Positions 14,494-15,013 of a stretch of DNA of 15,013 nt are shown one piece after another. The translations under genes and the position numbers were made by a program. The stretch's first letter is position 1. The number at the start of each line of letters is the position of its first letter. Below the pieces are notes generated by a model. The model was not told the DNA's origin. It saw only the letters and a list, made by a program, of their open reading frames with translations, and searched no databases. The DNA comes from JAUVIB01 sp964424545 (GTDB lineage: Bacteria > Calditrichota > Calditrichia > Calditrichales > Calditrichaceae): contig CAYRJN010000093.1 in NCBI GenBank assembly GCA_964424545.1, forward strand, positions 1 through 15,013, in the 5' to 3' direction.

Positions 14494-15013
14494 TGATTCT
14501 TCTCCATTTTTTATTTAATCGCTGAAATTACTCTGTTTTTGTCTTAGCTTTTTACAATTAAATTGAGCAAAAAGAAACCGCGCCTAAAAATGGTCGGAGC
14601 GAATCCATTCCAATATATTATTTTCATCGACCGATTTTAGAATTTATCTTCAAAATATTTAATAATTTTGTATAAAGATATATAATTTTTAAATATGATG
14701 TCAATCTTTTTAATAATTCCTTTTTAAAAACCAGTAAGAAAAAGAGACTTTAAAAGATGTTTTCCCTAAAAACAACCATCATTCATTACCATTCTACTTT
14801 TTCCGTTAACCTATCTAAAAGGCGAATTATTTATTCCCAAAAGAATTTCAAAGTCTTGTTATTATTCATACTTTTTCTAATAAATTATCGCAACCGGTAA
14901 AAAAAATCAATCTTCATTATTCTCTTTTGTTTTAGAGCATCGATAAAGGATTTGGAAATCCGACTAATATTGAAAAACTATTTTTTATCTCTCGCTTTTT
15001 TTTCTTTAATTAA
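14494..15013. other. AT-rich spacer, no convincing gene
   Basis: Must include the promoter of the DUF350-transglycosylase operon, but I cannot pick out a good pair of boxes. The sequence is rich in A/T and in pyrimidine tracts. A 47-codon plus-strand open frame (14757-14900) has only a weak ribosome site and AT-driven composition, and is not called. Confidence 0.6.

Noticed and set aside
14757..14900. 47-codon plus-strand open frame with a hydrophobic stretch near its end
   Set aside because: Weak ribosome site, AT-driven amino-acid content (K, I, L, F, N) and no recognised family; expected by chance in this spacer.

Overview
The window (15,013 bases) is a chromosomal stretch of housekeeping and envelope genes from a Gram-negative (diderm) bacterium. 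Evidence for two membranes is a predicted outer-membrane beta-barrel protein with a signal peptide and a C-terminal Phe, two lipoproteins with lipoboxes, and a periplasmic FecR-domain protein. An archaeal-type phosphohexomutase, TTG starts and moderate-GC genes separated by very AT-rich spacers would fit a deep lineage near the FCB group (Calditrichota-like). That placement is an impression only, since no rRNA or tRNA gene is present. I see no mobile element, CRISPR array, tRNA or rRNA.

Layout, left to right. 1-704: AT-rich spacer with no gene and one weak imperfect repeat. 705-2992 (minus): phosphohexomutase (glmM-like) followed by deoxyribose-phosphate aldolase (deoC); the aldolase carries an N-terminal amphipathic helix resembling bacterial microcompartment encapsulation peptides. 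3119-6272 (minus): a metallo-beta-lactamase-fold hydrolase one base upstream of comEC, the DNA-uptake channel. 6365-7360 (plus): the only plus-strand gene, a TPR lipoprotein, ending at a bidirectional terminator. 7395-9559 (minus): glutaryl-CoA dehydrogenase followed 14 bases later by a REC/HD-GYP response regulator. 9560-9859: spacer with a candidate small ORF and two terminator-like hairpins. 9860-13064 (minus): FecR-domain protein with three Ig-like repeats, then a beta-barrel protein, as a two-gene operon with a Fur-box-like sequence upstream. 13065-13525: spacer with a GC-richer patch. 13526-14493 (minus): DUF350 membrane protein and a lytic transglycosylase lipoprotein, overlapping by one base. 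14494-15013: AT-rich spacer, nothing convincing.

The genes fall into small operons rather than one pathway: amino-sugar/sugar-phosphate metabolism (glmM-deoC), natural transformation (MBL-comEC), acyl-CoA oxidation plus cyclic-di-GMP signalling (gcdH-HD-GYP), an envelope pair of unknown function (FecR-barrel), and cell-wall remodelling (DUF350-LT). I do not see a clear new multi-gene system. The points most worth checking are the aldolase N-terminus, the in-frame open region after the barrel gene, and the FecR-barrel operon with its Fur-like site.
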